Source: an uncultured bacterium
Lineage (GTDB): Bacteria > Bacillota > Clostridia > Lachnospirales > Lachnospiraceae
Reading direction: 5' to 3'
Assembly (NCBI GenBank): GCA_947088515.1
Contig: CAMUHA010000053.1
Span: forward strand, 1 to 17,044
Length of the DNA: 17,044 nt
Shown here: in pieces, positions 8,159 to 15,163 of the stretch
Layout: each line of letters begins with the position of its first letter
Position numbering within the stretch: the stretch's first letter is position 1
The notes under the pieces: model-generated
What the model saw: the letters and a program-made list of their open reading frames with translations, nothing else
Database searches by the model: none
What the model was told of the DNA's origin: nothing
Position numbers and translations under genes: made by a program

Positions 8159-8926
8159 ATGATACATAATACTTTGGATACAGACTCTAACCCTTTACTT
8201 TTACCTGAAATGTTTTATGGAAAGCATGAGAAAATTTGTGACATTTGCATTATTACCTTTTCCCATGAGGTTATCCGATGGGCGGTGGAACATCTAAAGT
8301 GTCAGAAGGTGGCGGAAATAGGGAGTATTAATGGGAACAGGCCGGTGTATCTTACACAAGCAGAGGGAAAGAAAATAGCCTTTTATATGACCTTTGTATC
8401 ACCAGGGGCTGCTGCTGCGTGTCTTGAAGAAGCCAGATGTCTGACAGGGGCGGAACATTATATTGTATTTGGTTCGTGCGGGTCGCTTAATCATGATGTG
8501 ACTGATGGGAAAGTGATTGTGCCTGTCTTTGCGTATCGGGATGAGGGGCTTTCCTATCATTACCTGGCGCCGTCTGAATATATAGAGCTAGAGAATGCAG
8601 GATTAGTTGCAGACTTTATGGAAAAGGGCAAAGTTCCCTATGTAACAGGGAAAATCTGGACTACAGAAGCGCTTTACCGGGAGACAAAAAATAAAGTGGA
8701 GCGGCTTAAAAAAGAGGGATGTATTGCTGTGGAAATGGAAATTGCCGCTTTGGAGGCGGTGTGCAGATTTCATGGCCTGCATCTTTACAGCTTCCTTCTT
8801 CCGGGAGACTTCTTTGGAGAGGAAGAGTGGAGCGTTGGGATTTTGGGAAGAGAAGAGGAGCTGGATGTGCAGGTCCGCTGCTTTAATCTTGCAATTGCCC
8901 TTGCGGTAAATAGGATAAAAATCTAA
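8159..8926 (+). CDS. Nucleoside phosphorylase, uridine/purine phosphorylase superfamily
   Basis: This enzyme probably cleaves a nucleoside with phosphate to a base and ribose-1-phosphate, in cytoplasmic salvage. It has 255 residues, close to uridine phosphorylase length. Superfamily signatures are in order: the phosphate/ribose loop IVFGSCGSL (102-110), TTEALYRET (168-176, where uridine phosphorylases have a TxxxFyRE-like block), and the ribose-binding VEMEIAAL (191-198, with E192-M193-E194). LPGD (214-217) sits where the base-contacting acid normally lies. The N-terminus lacks the usual sugar-loop start and is longer than in purine phosphorylases, so substrate class is uncertain. AGGAGG (8145-8150) sits 8 bases before the ATG. 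Its neighbours, a dipeptidase and a metallohydrolase, suggest breakdown of scavenged material. Confidence 0.85.
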   Translation: MIHNTLDTDSNPLLLPEMFYGKHEKICDICIITFSHEVIRWAVEHLKCQKVAEIGSINGNRPVYLTQAEGKKIAFYMTFVSPGAAAACLEEARCLTGAEHYIVFGSCGSLNHDVTDGKVIVPVFAYRDEGLSYHYLAPSEYIELENAGLVADFMEKGKVPYVTGKIWTTEALYRETKNKVERLKKEGCIAVEMEIAALEAVCRFHGLHLYSFLLPGDFFGEEEWSVGILGREEELDVQVRCFNLAIALAVNRIKI

Positions 8927-8965
8927 TATGTTCCAAATGAAACAGAGCGGGGACTGAAAATAAAT

Positions 8966-9946
8966 ATGAGAGCGTACATTGATATGCACTGTGACGTTCT
9001 GACACGGGTGTGGATGCACAGGGACAAGGATTTATATAAGACGGGCAGCATGGTGGACTTACAAAGACTAAAAGCCGGAGGATGCCGGATGCAGTTTTTT
9101 GCAGTTTACATGCTGCCAGTTTCCCTTAAAGGGTTTTCGGAAACAGTTTTTCCTGGGGATGAGGATTACATTAACAAAAATCTGGATATTTTTTATCATA
9201 CATGTAAATGTTATCCGGATTTGCTGCGGCCTGTATATCATCCGGGGGACTTAGAAGAGAAGGACTGGGAGGGGATTTTAGGCATTTTGACGCTGGAAGA
9301 CGGCAGGGCAATGGATGGCAGGATAGAAAACCTGGATAAGTTTTACCAAAAAGGCATAAGGCTGATTACCCTGACATGGAATGACGCCAATTGCTTTGGA
9401 GCGCCAAATTCCCGGCATACGGCCATGATGGAAACAGGGCTTACGGACTTTGGGCATCAGGCGGTTGAGCGGATGAACGAACTTGGGATGGTGGTGGACG
9501 TTTCCCATCTTTCTGACGGAGGTTTTTGGGATGTGGCGGCTTTAAGCCGGAAAAGTAAAAAGCCTTTTGTGGCGTCCCATTCCAACTGCCGGGCGTTAAA
9601 TCCCCACCCAAGGAGCATGACAGACGGGATGATACGCGCGCTTGCCCAGTGCGGCGGTGTGATGGGTGTAAATTTCAGACCGGAATTTCTGACAGGGGAT
9701 GTCAGATGCAAAAGAAGCAAAGCAGAAGATATTGTCCGTCATCTGCGCCATATGATAAATGTGGGCGGAACAGATTGCGCCGCAATCGGGACGGATTTTG
9801 ACGGCATCAGCGGCAGGCTGGAGATTGGCGGCCCGGAGCAGATGCCGCTTTTATTTGCGGAACTGGAACGGGCAGGATTTACAGAAACGGAAATTGAAAA
9901 AATAGCCTGCCGGAATGTGGAGCGGGCGCTCAAAGATGCGCTATAG
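8966..9946 (+). CDS. Membrane dipeptidase (peptidase family M19)
   Basis: A zinc dipeptidase of 326 residues, typical for bacterial M19 enzymes, which hydrolyse L-Xaa-D/L-Xaa dipeptides. Metal and catalytic positions are visible: D6 and H8 in YIDMHCD, E111 in LTLEDGRAMDG (the bridging glutamate), H181 in VDVSHLSD, H205 in VASHSNCRAL and D277 in AIGTDFDG. No signal peptide is present, so it acts in the cytoplasm. The ribosome binding site is weak (CGGGGA, about 13 bases upstream), but ATG 8966 puts the metal motif at its normal distance from the start. It follows the phosphorylase by 39 bases and precedes the next gene by 14, consistent with one operon. Confidence 0.95.
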   Translation: MRAYIDMHCDVLTRVWMHRDKDLYKTGSMVDLQRLKAGGCRMQFFAVYMLPVSLKGFSETVFPGDEDYINKNLDIFYHTCKCYPDLLRPVYHPGDLEEKDWEGILGILTLEDGRAMDGRIENLDKFYQKGIRLITLTWNDANCFGAPNSRHTAMMETGLTDFGHQAVERMNELGMVVDVSHLSDGGFWDVAALSRKSKKPFVASHSNCRALNPHPRSMTDGMIRALAQCGGVMGVNFRPEFLTGDVRCKRSKAEDIVRHLRHMINVGGTDCAAIGTDFDGISGRLEIGGPEQMPLLFAELERAGFTETEIEKIACRNVERALKDAL

Positions 9947-9960
9947 AGGATTAGAGAAGC

Positions 9961-10782
9961 ATGAAAATCATTAATTTAATGGAAAACACATTGGGCAGCA
10001 GAGACTGTCTTGCAGAGCATGGCCTAAGTTTTTATATTGAGACAAAAAAACACAGGCTGCTGTCAGATACAGGGGCGTCTGATGCCTTTGCGGAAAACGC
10101 CATGCGTCTTGGTGTGGATTTAAAACAGGTGGATTTGCTGGTTTTAAGTCATGGGCATTATGACCACGCCGGAGGCCTTATGGGCTTTGCAAAAATAAAT
10201 CCCAATGCAGGGATTTTGATGCAGCGGCAAGCAGTAGGGGCATATTATCACAAGAATGATACAATAGAAAAATATATAGGCATAGACCCGCAGATTATGA
10301 ATCTTCCCCAGGTGGAACTGATTGAGGGGGATAAAAGAATTGATGAAGAGATTTTTCTTTTTAGCGGTGTTTTGGGAAGGCGGCTGTGGCCTTCCGGTAA
10401 CCGGGAGCTGAAGGTAAAAAGGGAGGACGGGTTTTATCAGGACGAGTTTCTTCATGAACAGTATCTGGTGATAGAGCATGAGGGCAGGGAAACGCTTATT
10501 TCAGGCTGCGCCCACAATGGAATTTTGAATATCCTGGAAAAATTCCGGGAGATTTACGGCAGAGACCCGGAAGCTGTGATAAGCGGTTTCCATATGAGGA
10601 AAAAATCCGGATACGGGGAAGAAGACTTGGAAACTATTAGGAAAATTGGCGGAGAATTAAAAAAGATGCAGACAAAGTTTTACACTGGACACTGTACGGG
10701 AGAAATTCCTTTCCAGATCCTAAAAGAGTGCATGGGAGAGCAGCTTACCTATGTGCACAGTGGGGATGAAATTTTTTTATGA
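9961..10782 (+). CDS. Metallo-beta-lactamase-fold hydrolase, COG1237 (MJ0301-like) group
   Basis: A 273-residue cytoplasmic metal-dependent hydrolase. The core motif SHGHYDHAGG supplies H64, H66, D68 and H69. Further candidate ligands are H185 in SGCAHNGI and H211 in ISGFHM, with H244 in YTGHCTG. The opening (ENTLGSRDCLAEHGLSFYIE) and the LSDTGASDAF block match the group named after the archaeal enzyme that forms a ribofuranosylaminobenzene phosphate in methanopterin synthesis. Bacterial members of this group have no agreed substrate, so I give none. AGAGGA in the 14-base gap after the dipeptidase serves as ribosome binding site. It is probably the last gene of the phosphorylase-dipeptidase run. 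Confidence 0.88.
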   Translation: MKIINLMENTLGSRDCLAEHGLSFYIETKKHRLLSDTGASDAFAENAMRLGVDLKQVDLLVLSHGHYDHAGGLMGFAKINPNAGILMQRQAVGAYYHKNDTIEKYIGIDPQIMNLPQVELIEGDKRIDEEIFLFSGVLGRRLWPSGNRELKVKREDGFYQDEFLHEQYLVIEHEGRETLISGCAHNGILNILEKFREIYGRDPEAVISGFHMRKKSGYGEEDLETIRKIGGELKKMQTKFYTGHCTGEIPFQILKECMGEQLTYVHSGDEIFL

Positions 10783-10832
10783 CATAGAATGGGCTTTCCA
10801 TGACTACGCCACTGCATTGCCCTGACAATTGG

Positions 10833-10840
10833 ACCGATAA
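10833..10840 (+). promoter_or_regulatory. CCGATAA motif in the gap before the coiled-coil gene, possible SigD/FliA-type -10
   Basis: The 120-base gap 10783-10902 has no clear terminator or sigma-A promoter. It contains ACCGATAAAAATAATG, close to the flagellar sigma -10 consensus GCCGATAA, but no TAAA stands 15 bases upstream. A near-copy (GCCGATATAAAAATATG) precedes the LytTR operon at 11998. Listed as a motif only. Confidence 0.2.
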
Positions 10841-10902
10841 AAATAATGTAGTATTTTTATCTGATTTAAACACACTTTTGCAGGGCGGAGAGGGGGAGTT
10901 CT

Positions 10903-11775
10903 ATGTACCCGGTAAAAAATACAGATTATTCATCTTCTTATAAATATGGAGAATCTTATTCATCCTGTTCAAACATACGCAGAGAGGAAACAGATGCGCA
11001 GGGAAAGGAAACAGAAGGTGCATCATGGGCAGCTGCCGGGAGCGCTGATATGGAATCTGCCAACAGCTTGCAGGAAAACAAAAAGGGAAATAAGAAAGAA
11101 AAAGCAGAAAAAGAGGCAAATCTCCTTGCTGAATTACAGAAAAAGCAGGAGGAAGAGGAAACAAGCGGGATACAAAAGCTGATAGACAGAATGAAAAGCG
11201 AATCCCAGGCGATTAAGGACGCTTTTGATAAGAAAAAGCAAAAAAACCTTTATGATGCCACAGCAGATTTGATGGCTATTGCCAATGCGGAGGAAGAAGC
11301 TGCCTTAAGAACGATTCACACAAGGCTTTTGTTTAAGGCGCGGATGCTTCGCAGCAGCGGGGCTGCTTCAGGGGAAATTAAAGTGGCTCTTACTAAGATA
11401 AAAAAGGTGATTGGAAAAGTAAAGGCAAAAATAAAAAATCTCCAAAAGGAAGAAGAGATAGAGAAGAAGAGGGAGCGGGCAGAGAAGGCTAAACAGCGCA
11501 AAATGGAAGAAGAGCTCAAAAGGGAACTGGAGATGCGCAGAAACGTGCGCAAGAAGCGGGAAAAGAAGGATGTGGAAGAAAGCCGGATGGGAATGGGCGC
11601 CAATTATGGTGGGCCGGCTGGAAATGATACGACTTGTGTGCAGTCGGCGGATGGCAGCGTTATTTCCACCATTTCTCCGGAGGGCGCAGCCCTTGCAGAT
11701 GATTCTCTTTTGTTGGCGGAATGTGTGGAAGGAGCAGATGCGGCGCCAGTTTCTGAGGGAATAGCCGCTTTATAG
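10903..11775 (+). CDS. Uncharacterised highly charged coiled-coil protein
   Basis: I do not recognise a named family. The 290 residues fall into four parts. Residues 1-57 are polar, with many serines and tyrosines. A lysine/glutamate-rich stretch spans about 58-118. The middle segment 119-180 (ATADLMAIANAEEEAALRT, then LLFKARMLRSSGAASGEI) looks helical and ordered. Residues 181-225 are an uninterrupted, extremely basic/acidic helix (EEEIEKKRERAEKAKQRK) with strong coiled-coil character. The tail 226-290 is small, neutral and acidic. There is no signal peptide or membrane segment, so it is cytoplasmic or exported by another route. AGGGGGAG (10890-10897) precedes the ATG at good spacing. It ends just before a strong terminator and precedes the two-component/FliD-like operon, with which it may be functionally linked; that link is inference. 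Confidence 0.8.
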   Translation: MYPVKNTDYSSSYKYGESYSSCSNIRREETDAQGKETEGASWAAAGSADMESANSLQENKKGNKKEKAEKEANLLAELQKKQEEEETSGIQKLIDRMKSESQAIKDAFDKKKQKNLYDATADLMAIANAEEEAALRTIHTRLLFKARMLRSSGAASGEIKVALTKIKKVIGKVKAKIKNLQKEEEIEKKRERAEKAKQRKMEEELKRELEMRRNVRKKREKKDVEESRMGMGANYGGPAGNDTTCVQSADGSVISTISPEGAALADDSLLLAECVEGADAAPVSEGIAAL

Positions 11776-11793
11776 TAAACGTTATAATGAATG

Positions 11794-11826
11794 AAAGTAC
11801 CGTCCTTAAGGGCGGTGCTTTTGTGT
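11794..11826 (+). terminator. Strong intrinsic terminator after the coiled-coil gene
   Basis: AAAGTACCGTCC (11794-11805) pairs over 12 bp, with two G-T wobbles, to GGGCGGTGCTTT (11810-11821) around a TTAA loop. It is followed by a T-rich tail. It separates the coiled-coil gene, 19 bases upstream, from the two-component operon. Confidence 0.88.
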
Positions 11827-11854
11827 TTCCAGATAATTACAATTAACTTAATAT

Positions 11855-12007
11855 ATGGAAAATTCAAAAGTTTTAGCCTGTGGTCGATTAAAAAAGGGCG
11901 TGGAAATTACGTCTGACGCCTGTAAAAAGCGCTGGGCGCCATTGATTACAAAAATTTATCTTTTTATTACAAGACAAATGATTCTTTTAAAAAATCAGCC
12001 GATATAA
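11855..12007 (+). CDS. Possible 50-residue ORF between the terminator and the LytTR operon
   Basis: An ATG at 11855 opens 50 codons ending in TAA at 12005-12007. The product starts MENSKVLACGRLKKGVEITS, has cysteines at 9 and 23, is basic, and has a hydrophobic segment ITKIYLFITRQMILL (31-45) near the end. Such a basic peptide directly ahead of an AgrA/AgrC-like pair could be a signal precursor. Against it, the bases before the ATG (AATTAACTTAAT) contain no ribosome binding site, and 50 open codons can occur by chance. The rest of 11827-12074 holds only weak promoter-like sequences. Confidence 0.2.
   Translation: MENSKVLACGRLKKGVEITSDACKKRWAPLITKIYLFITRQMILLKNQPI
11942..12005 (+). promoter_or_regulatory. 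Candidate promoter elements of the LytTR/GHKL/FliD-like operon
   Basis: Two readings are possible. A weak sigma-A promoter TTGATT (11942-11947), 17 bases, TATTAC (11965-11970) matches 4/6 at each box. Alternatively GCCGATAT at 11998-12005 is an exact match to the Bacillus SigD -10, but the -35 region 15 bases upstream does not read TAAA. Neither is compelling on its own. Confidence 0.25.
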
Positions 12008-12074
12008 AAATATGAGAAGAACAGCTATTACAGCTGTATGTATAATCTGGCAGAAAGGACATGGTTACTTAAAG

Positions 12075-12773
12075 ATGCTTCAAATTGCGGTCTGCGATGA
12101 TGAAAAGAGCATGGGAGAATATCTCAAAGCGCTGATAGAAAAAAGACTTGGCGATGAAAAGGACTATAAGGTCAGAGTATTTTCATCAGGTGCGGAACTG
12201 CTGGAAGGGGGCAGGGAGTTTGATATCTTTTTTCTGGATATCAATCTGAAGGATATGAGCGGCATTGATATGGCGAGGAGTATCCGGCAAAAGTCTGAAG
12301 CTGTGATTATTTTTGTCACAGCATTAAAAGAGTATGTTTTTGATGCGTTTGATGTACATGCGTTCCAATATCTGCTAAAACCAATTGATGAGGAAAAGTT
12401 TTTTCAGGTTCTGGATACGGCTATTGCACAATATCACCCTGCAAAAGGGAATGAACCACTGGTAATCCGGGTGAAAGGCGTATACCGGAATATTCCAAGA
12501 GAAAGCATTTTATATGCGGAAAATGAGGCGCGTAAAGTGGTGCTTCATTTGATTGGAGAGCAGATTTCATATTATGCAAAGATGGGAGAGCTGGAGGGTG
12601 TGCTGGGAAATCAGTTTTTTCGCTGTCACAGAGGATATTTGGTGAATTTAGGGGCAGTGAGAGGATATGATACAGGCAGCATACAGTTGAAAAATGGGGA
12701 AACCATTCTTATGGCCAAACAAAAGTATAGCGCTTTTGTCTCTGCCTATATGGAGTTTCTCCGCAGAAAATAA
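12075..12773 (+). CDS. LytTR-family (AgrA-like) response regulator
   Basis: This is a 232-residue transcription regulator. The receiver domain (about 1-122) has acidic D8/D9/E10, phosphoacceptor D55 in IFFLDINLKDMSG, T82 and K102 in LLKPIDEEK. The LytTR DNA-binding domain (about 130-230) is recognised by FFRCHRGYLVNLGAVRGY and the terminal MAKQKYSAF. I chose ATG 12075 because MLQIAVCDDE begins exactly as in the family. The frame is open back to ATG 12012, which would add 21 residues unlike any receiver start. The ribosome binding site is poor: AAAGGA at 12054-12059 is 15 bases away. The stop codon overlaps the kinase ATG (TAATG). LytTR regulators bind paired 9-10-bp direct repeats; I found no convincing pair here. 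Confidence 0.93.
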   Translation: MLQIAVCDDEKSMGEYLKALIEKRLGDEKDYKVRVFSSGAELLEGGREFDIFFLDINLKDMSGIDMARSIRQKSEAVIIFVTALKEYVFDAFDVHAFQYLLKPIDEEKFFQVLDTAIAQYHPAKGNEPLVIRVKGVYRNIPRESILYAENEARKVVLHLIGEQISYYAKMGELEGVLGNQFFRCHRGYLVNLGAVRGYDTGSIQLKNGETILMAKQKYSAFVSAYMEFLRRK

Positions 12774-14284
12774 TGGAAGTATTTAATGTAGTTTTTGACC
12801 TGACTATACACTTTTTACGAAGGTGTGTAATTATACATCTATTTCAGGGCCTGATAGAGGTAAAGGACAGATTTGCAGGGAAAAAGAAAATAGTGGAAGC
12901 GGGTTTTGTAGCATTGACCATGTTTTATTACATTACGATAAACTATTTACCATCTGCAAAAAAGTTCCTGTATGGTAATTCAGAAGGGATGACAGAGAGC
13001 CGGGCAAGTATTCTGCCGTTTTTTATCAGCCTGTTTCTGATGCTGACTTACTGTCTGTACTTTTATGGCGGAAAAAGAAGCCGTATCTGGTATCTGATAA
13101 CAACGGTTTATGCATTGAATGAGTTGGTGGTGTTTACCTGCCATTCTCTCTTTGTGGCGGAAAGCGACAATGTGATGAAACTGCTGGCATATTATCTGGA
13201 AAAAGAAAATAAGTTTGCCATCCGGCACTTTGAGATAATAATAGGCGTCCATCAGGCGCTTTGGAACATGGCTTTTCAGATAATAACCTGCTTTTTGTTG
13301 TATCAGGCGGTTGGAGCGCTTAAAAAAAATCTGCTTTATGTGGGAAAGTCCTCAGGCAATGTGAGAGAAATGTTTCTGGCGGTCCCTACGGTGACAGGGC
13401 TTTGTTATCCGATACTGTTGCGTTCAATAATGTATGCCTACAAGGGCAACAAGGCAAATTTCCTGATGGATGAGTACCCGGAAACCAGACTGCTGATTCC
13501 TATCATCTCAGGCCTGTGCCTGTGCTCTATACTTTTAAGCGCTTATATTCTGAAAAAGCTGGTGGAAAGCAATGAAAAGGAAATGCTGGTGGAGGTTTAC
13601 CAGAACCGGATTTGCGATATGGAAGACCACATGAGGGATGTGGAGAGGCTGTATGATGGTATCCGGGGAATGCGCCATGATATGAAGAATCATGTGGCGG
13701 ATTTAGAGCTTTTGCTAAACCAGAATCAGGGGTTTACAGATGGAAGCGGGGAAGGGGCCGGGGAGGAGATTCGGCGCTATTTAGACGGGTTGTGTGATGC
13801 AATGGAAGAACTGGACATGAAGTGCAGTACAGGAAACCCGGTTACAGATGTGGTGGTCAGCCGTAAAATGCGGAAGGCCGAAAAAGAATGCATTGAGTTT
13901 GAATGCAATTTTCTGTTTCCTGATAATCTTGGGATAAGCGCATTTGATGTGAGCATTCTGTTAAATAATGGCTTAGATAATGCGCTGGAGGCTGCTGTAA
14001 AAGAAGAAAATCCTTATATACGGCTGGACTCTTACAGGAAAGAAAATATGTTTTTTATAGAAATAAGGAATGCCTTTACAGACAGTCCTTTGTTGGATGA
14101 AACAGGCAGATTTTTAAAGACCAGCAAAGCCGATCCATCCATACATGGATTAGGAATAAAGAATATGGGCAATTGTGCCGAAAAATATTATGGAACGCTG
14201 AGGTGGGAGAAGCGGAATGGGGAATTTCTGCTGGTAATCATGCTTCAGGGGAATGGAGGGAAAAATGAATACAAAAGGGATTAG
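12773..14284 (+). CDS. GHKL-type sensor histidine kinase, AgrC/HPK10-like
   Basis: A membrane sensor kinase of 503 residues and partner of the LytTR regulator, with which it shares one base (TAATG). The N-terminal half has about six hydrophobic segments (near 10-25, 42-58, 80-97, 106-128, 160-182 and 238-262, with a further weak one near 200-220). This is the polytopic sensor type that detects peptides or membrane signals. The C-terminal half has the H-box GMRHDMKNHVADLELLL (H302), the N-box LLNNGLDNALEAA (N398, N399, N403) and a shortened G-box IHGLGIKNM (459-461), typical of HPK10 kinases. The last 20 bases overlap the start of the FliD-like gene. No AgrB-type protease or AgrD-type precursor is encoded in the window, so the signal is unknown. 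Confidence 0.92.
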   Translation: MEVFNVVFDLTIHFLRRCVIIHLFQGLIEVKDRFAGKKKIVEAGFVALTMFYYITINYLPSAKKFLYGNSEGMTESRASILPFFISLFLMLTYCLYFYGGKRSRIWYLITTVYALNELVVFTCHSLFVAESDNVMKLLAYYLEKENKFAIRHFEIIIGVHQALWNMAFQIITCFLLYQAVGALKKNLLYVGKSSGNVREMFLAVPTVTGLCYPILLRSIMYAYKGNKANFLMDEYPETRLLIPIISGLCLCSILLSAYILKKLVESNEKEMLVEVYQNRICDMEDHMRDVERLYDGIRGMRHDMKNHVADLELLLNQNQGFTDGSGEGAGEEIRRYLDGLCDAMEELDMKCSTGNPVTDVVVSRKMRKAEKECIEFECNFLFPDNLGISAFDVSILLNNGLDNALEAAVKEENPYIRLDSYRKENMFFIEIRNAFTDSPLLDETGRFLKTSKADPSIHGLGIKNMGNCAEKYYGTLRWEKRNGEFLLVIMLQGNGGKNEYKRD

Positions 14285-15014
14285 TTCACTGATTATGCAG
14301 AACAGACTTCTTAGCCGGGCAAGGTCCCGCGCCAAGACGCATGGCGGAAATGCCGCATCAGTTCTTAACAGCAATTCGGACAGTGGAAAGAAAGCATTAT
14401 TGGATGCAATTAAAAAAGGGGCTGACGATCAGAGATACCTGGGCAAAAATGAAGGGGCGGTAAAATCAAAGGAACACTATACTGCCATGAAAGCGGCGGC
14501 GGAAAGTATCCAGAAGAATGCAAAAAAACTGTTAGATATGCCTTCAAAAAAACTGGAGGAAATGACAGAGGAAGAGATAGCCAAATATAAAGAGGATGTT
14601 GCAGGCGAAATGTCCAGCTTTATCAGTAATTACAATACAATGTTGGATAATTTATCAGAGGAAGCGGACAGTAAGGTAAATGAGATTTACTTAAAACAGC
14701 TGAAAGGCTATTTTACCAATGTCAAAGCAGATTTGGAAGCTCTGGGAATTACCCAGGACGGCAAAGGAAAGCTGTCTTTGGATGAGGAAAAGCTGAAAGC
14801 GGCAGATGCTGATAAAATTAAAAAGCTTCTGGGCACAGAGGGAAGCTTTGTGGATGATGTGGGAAAAAGAGCTGAGAATGTTGCTTCCAATGCGGAAACG
14901 AATCTGGCGGTTTTAAATAAAAGCCTGTATGCAGGTAATTACAGTTATAATCAGAAAGGTAACGATATCTTCGATATTCTTACCAGTGGCAGTAAGTATA
15001 ACGTAAAGGGATAA
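14265..15014 (+). CDS. Small FliD C-terminal-like protein, coupled to the GHKL kinase
   Basis: A protein of 249 residues. ATG 14265 is chosen because GGAGGG (14255-14260) stands five bases before it; ATG 14253 lies before that site. Residues about 110-215 resemble the C-terminal region of flagellar cap protein FliD: FISNYNTMLDNL, a helical stretch, then ALGITQDGKGKLSLDEEKLK and SFVDDVGKRAENVASNA, the order seen in FliD (IG-I-NDDGTLS-D, then a SF-x-V-x-x-A helix). The N-terminal 110 residues are lysine/alanine-rich helix and do not look like the FliD D0 domain. The tail 216-249 is rich in Y, G and N. There is no signal peptide or membrane segment. The gene starts inside the kinase gene, so the products are made together. 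Whether it is exported, caps a filament or does something else is unknown. The FliD resemblance is from pattern memory. Confidence 0.75.
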   Translation: MNTKGISSLIMQNRLLSRARSRAKTHGGNAASVLNSNSDSGKKALLDAIKKGADDQRYLGKNEGAVKSKEHYTAMKAAAESIQKNAKKLLDMPSKKLEEMTEEEIAKYKEDVAGEMSSFISNYNTMLDNLSEEADSKVNEIYLKQLKGYFTNVKADLEALGITQDGKGKLSLDEEKLKAADADKIKKLLGTEGSFVDDVGKRAENVASNAETNLAVLNKSLYAGNYSYNQKGNDIFDILTSGSKYNVKG

Positions 15015-15078
15015 AAGAGGAAAAAATAATTAAAAAGGATGGATAAAATTGATTTCTGTGGCTAAAATGTTCCATAGA

Positions 15079-15107
15079 TTGACAAACGAAAGAAGCCGAT
15101 TTATGAT
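15079..15107 (+). promoter_or_regulatory. Near-consensus sigma-A promoter of the GntR-family gene
   Basis: TTGACA (15079-15084), a 17-base spacer and TATGAT (15102-15107, 5/6) place the start of transcription near 15114, about 50 bases before the ATG. A hairpin TCTGTGG/CCATAGA (15055-15061 with 15072-15078) abuts the -35. No terminator is visible after the FliD-like gene, so some read-through may also reach this gene. Confidence 0.75.
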
Positions 15108-15163
15108 TATGGTTGTGAATCAGGAAAAGATACAATTTTAGTTTATGGAGTATAGCTTGGCTT

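Noticed and set aside
10800..10943. 47-codon open frame from ATG 10800 overlapping the start of the coiled-coil gene
   Set aside because: It has no ribosome binding site, runs into the coiled-coil gene in another frame, and that gene has a clear start signal of its own.
11839..11876. Pair of AgrA-like half sites (ACAATTAAC and AAAGTTTTA) upstream of the LytTR operon
   Set aside because: Start-to-start spacing is 28 rather than about 21 bases, and both matches are weak in A/T-rich sequence.
12012..12074. Upstream ATG giving the LytTR regulator 21 extra residues
   Set aside because: There is no ribosome binding site, and the extra residues precede what is a typical receiver-domain start (MLQIAVCDDE).
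15040..15066. Eight-codon reading frame MDKIDFCG before the GntR-family gene, as a signal peptide gene
   Set aside because: It is far too short for an AgrD-type precursor and has no features beyond chance.
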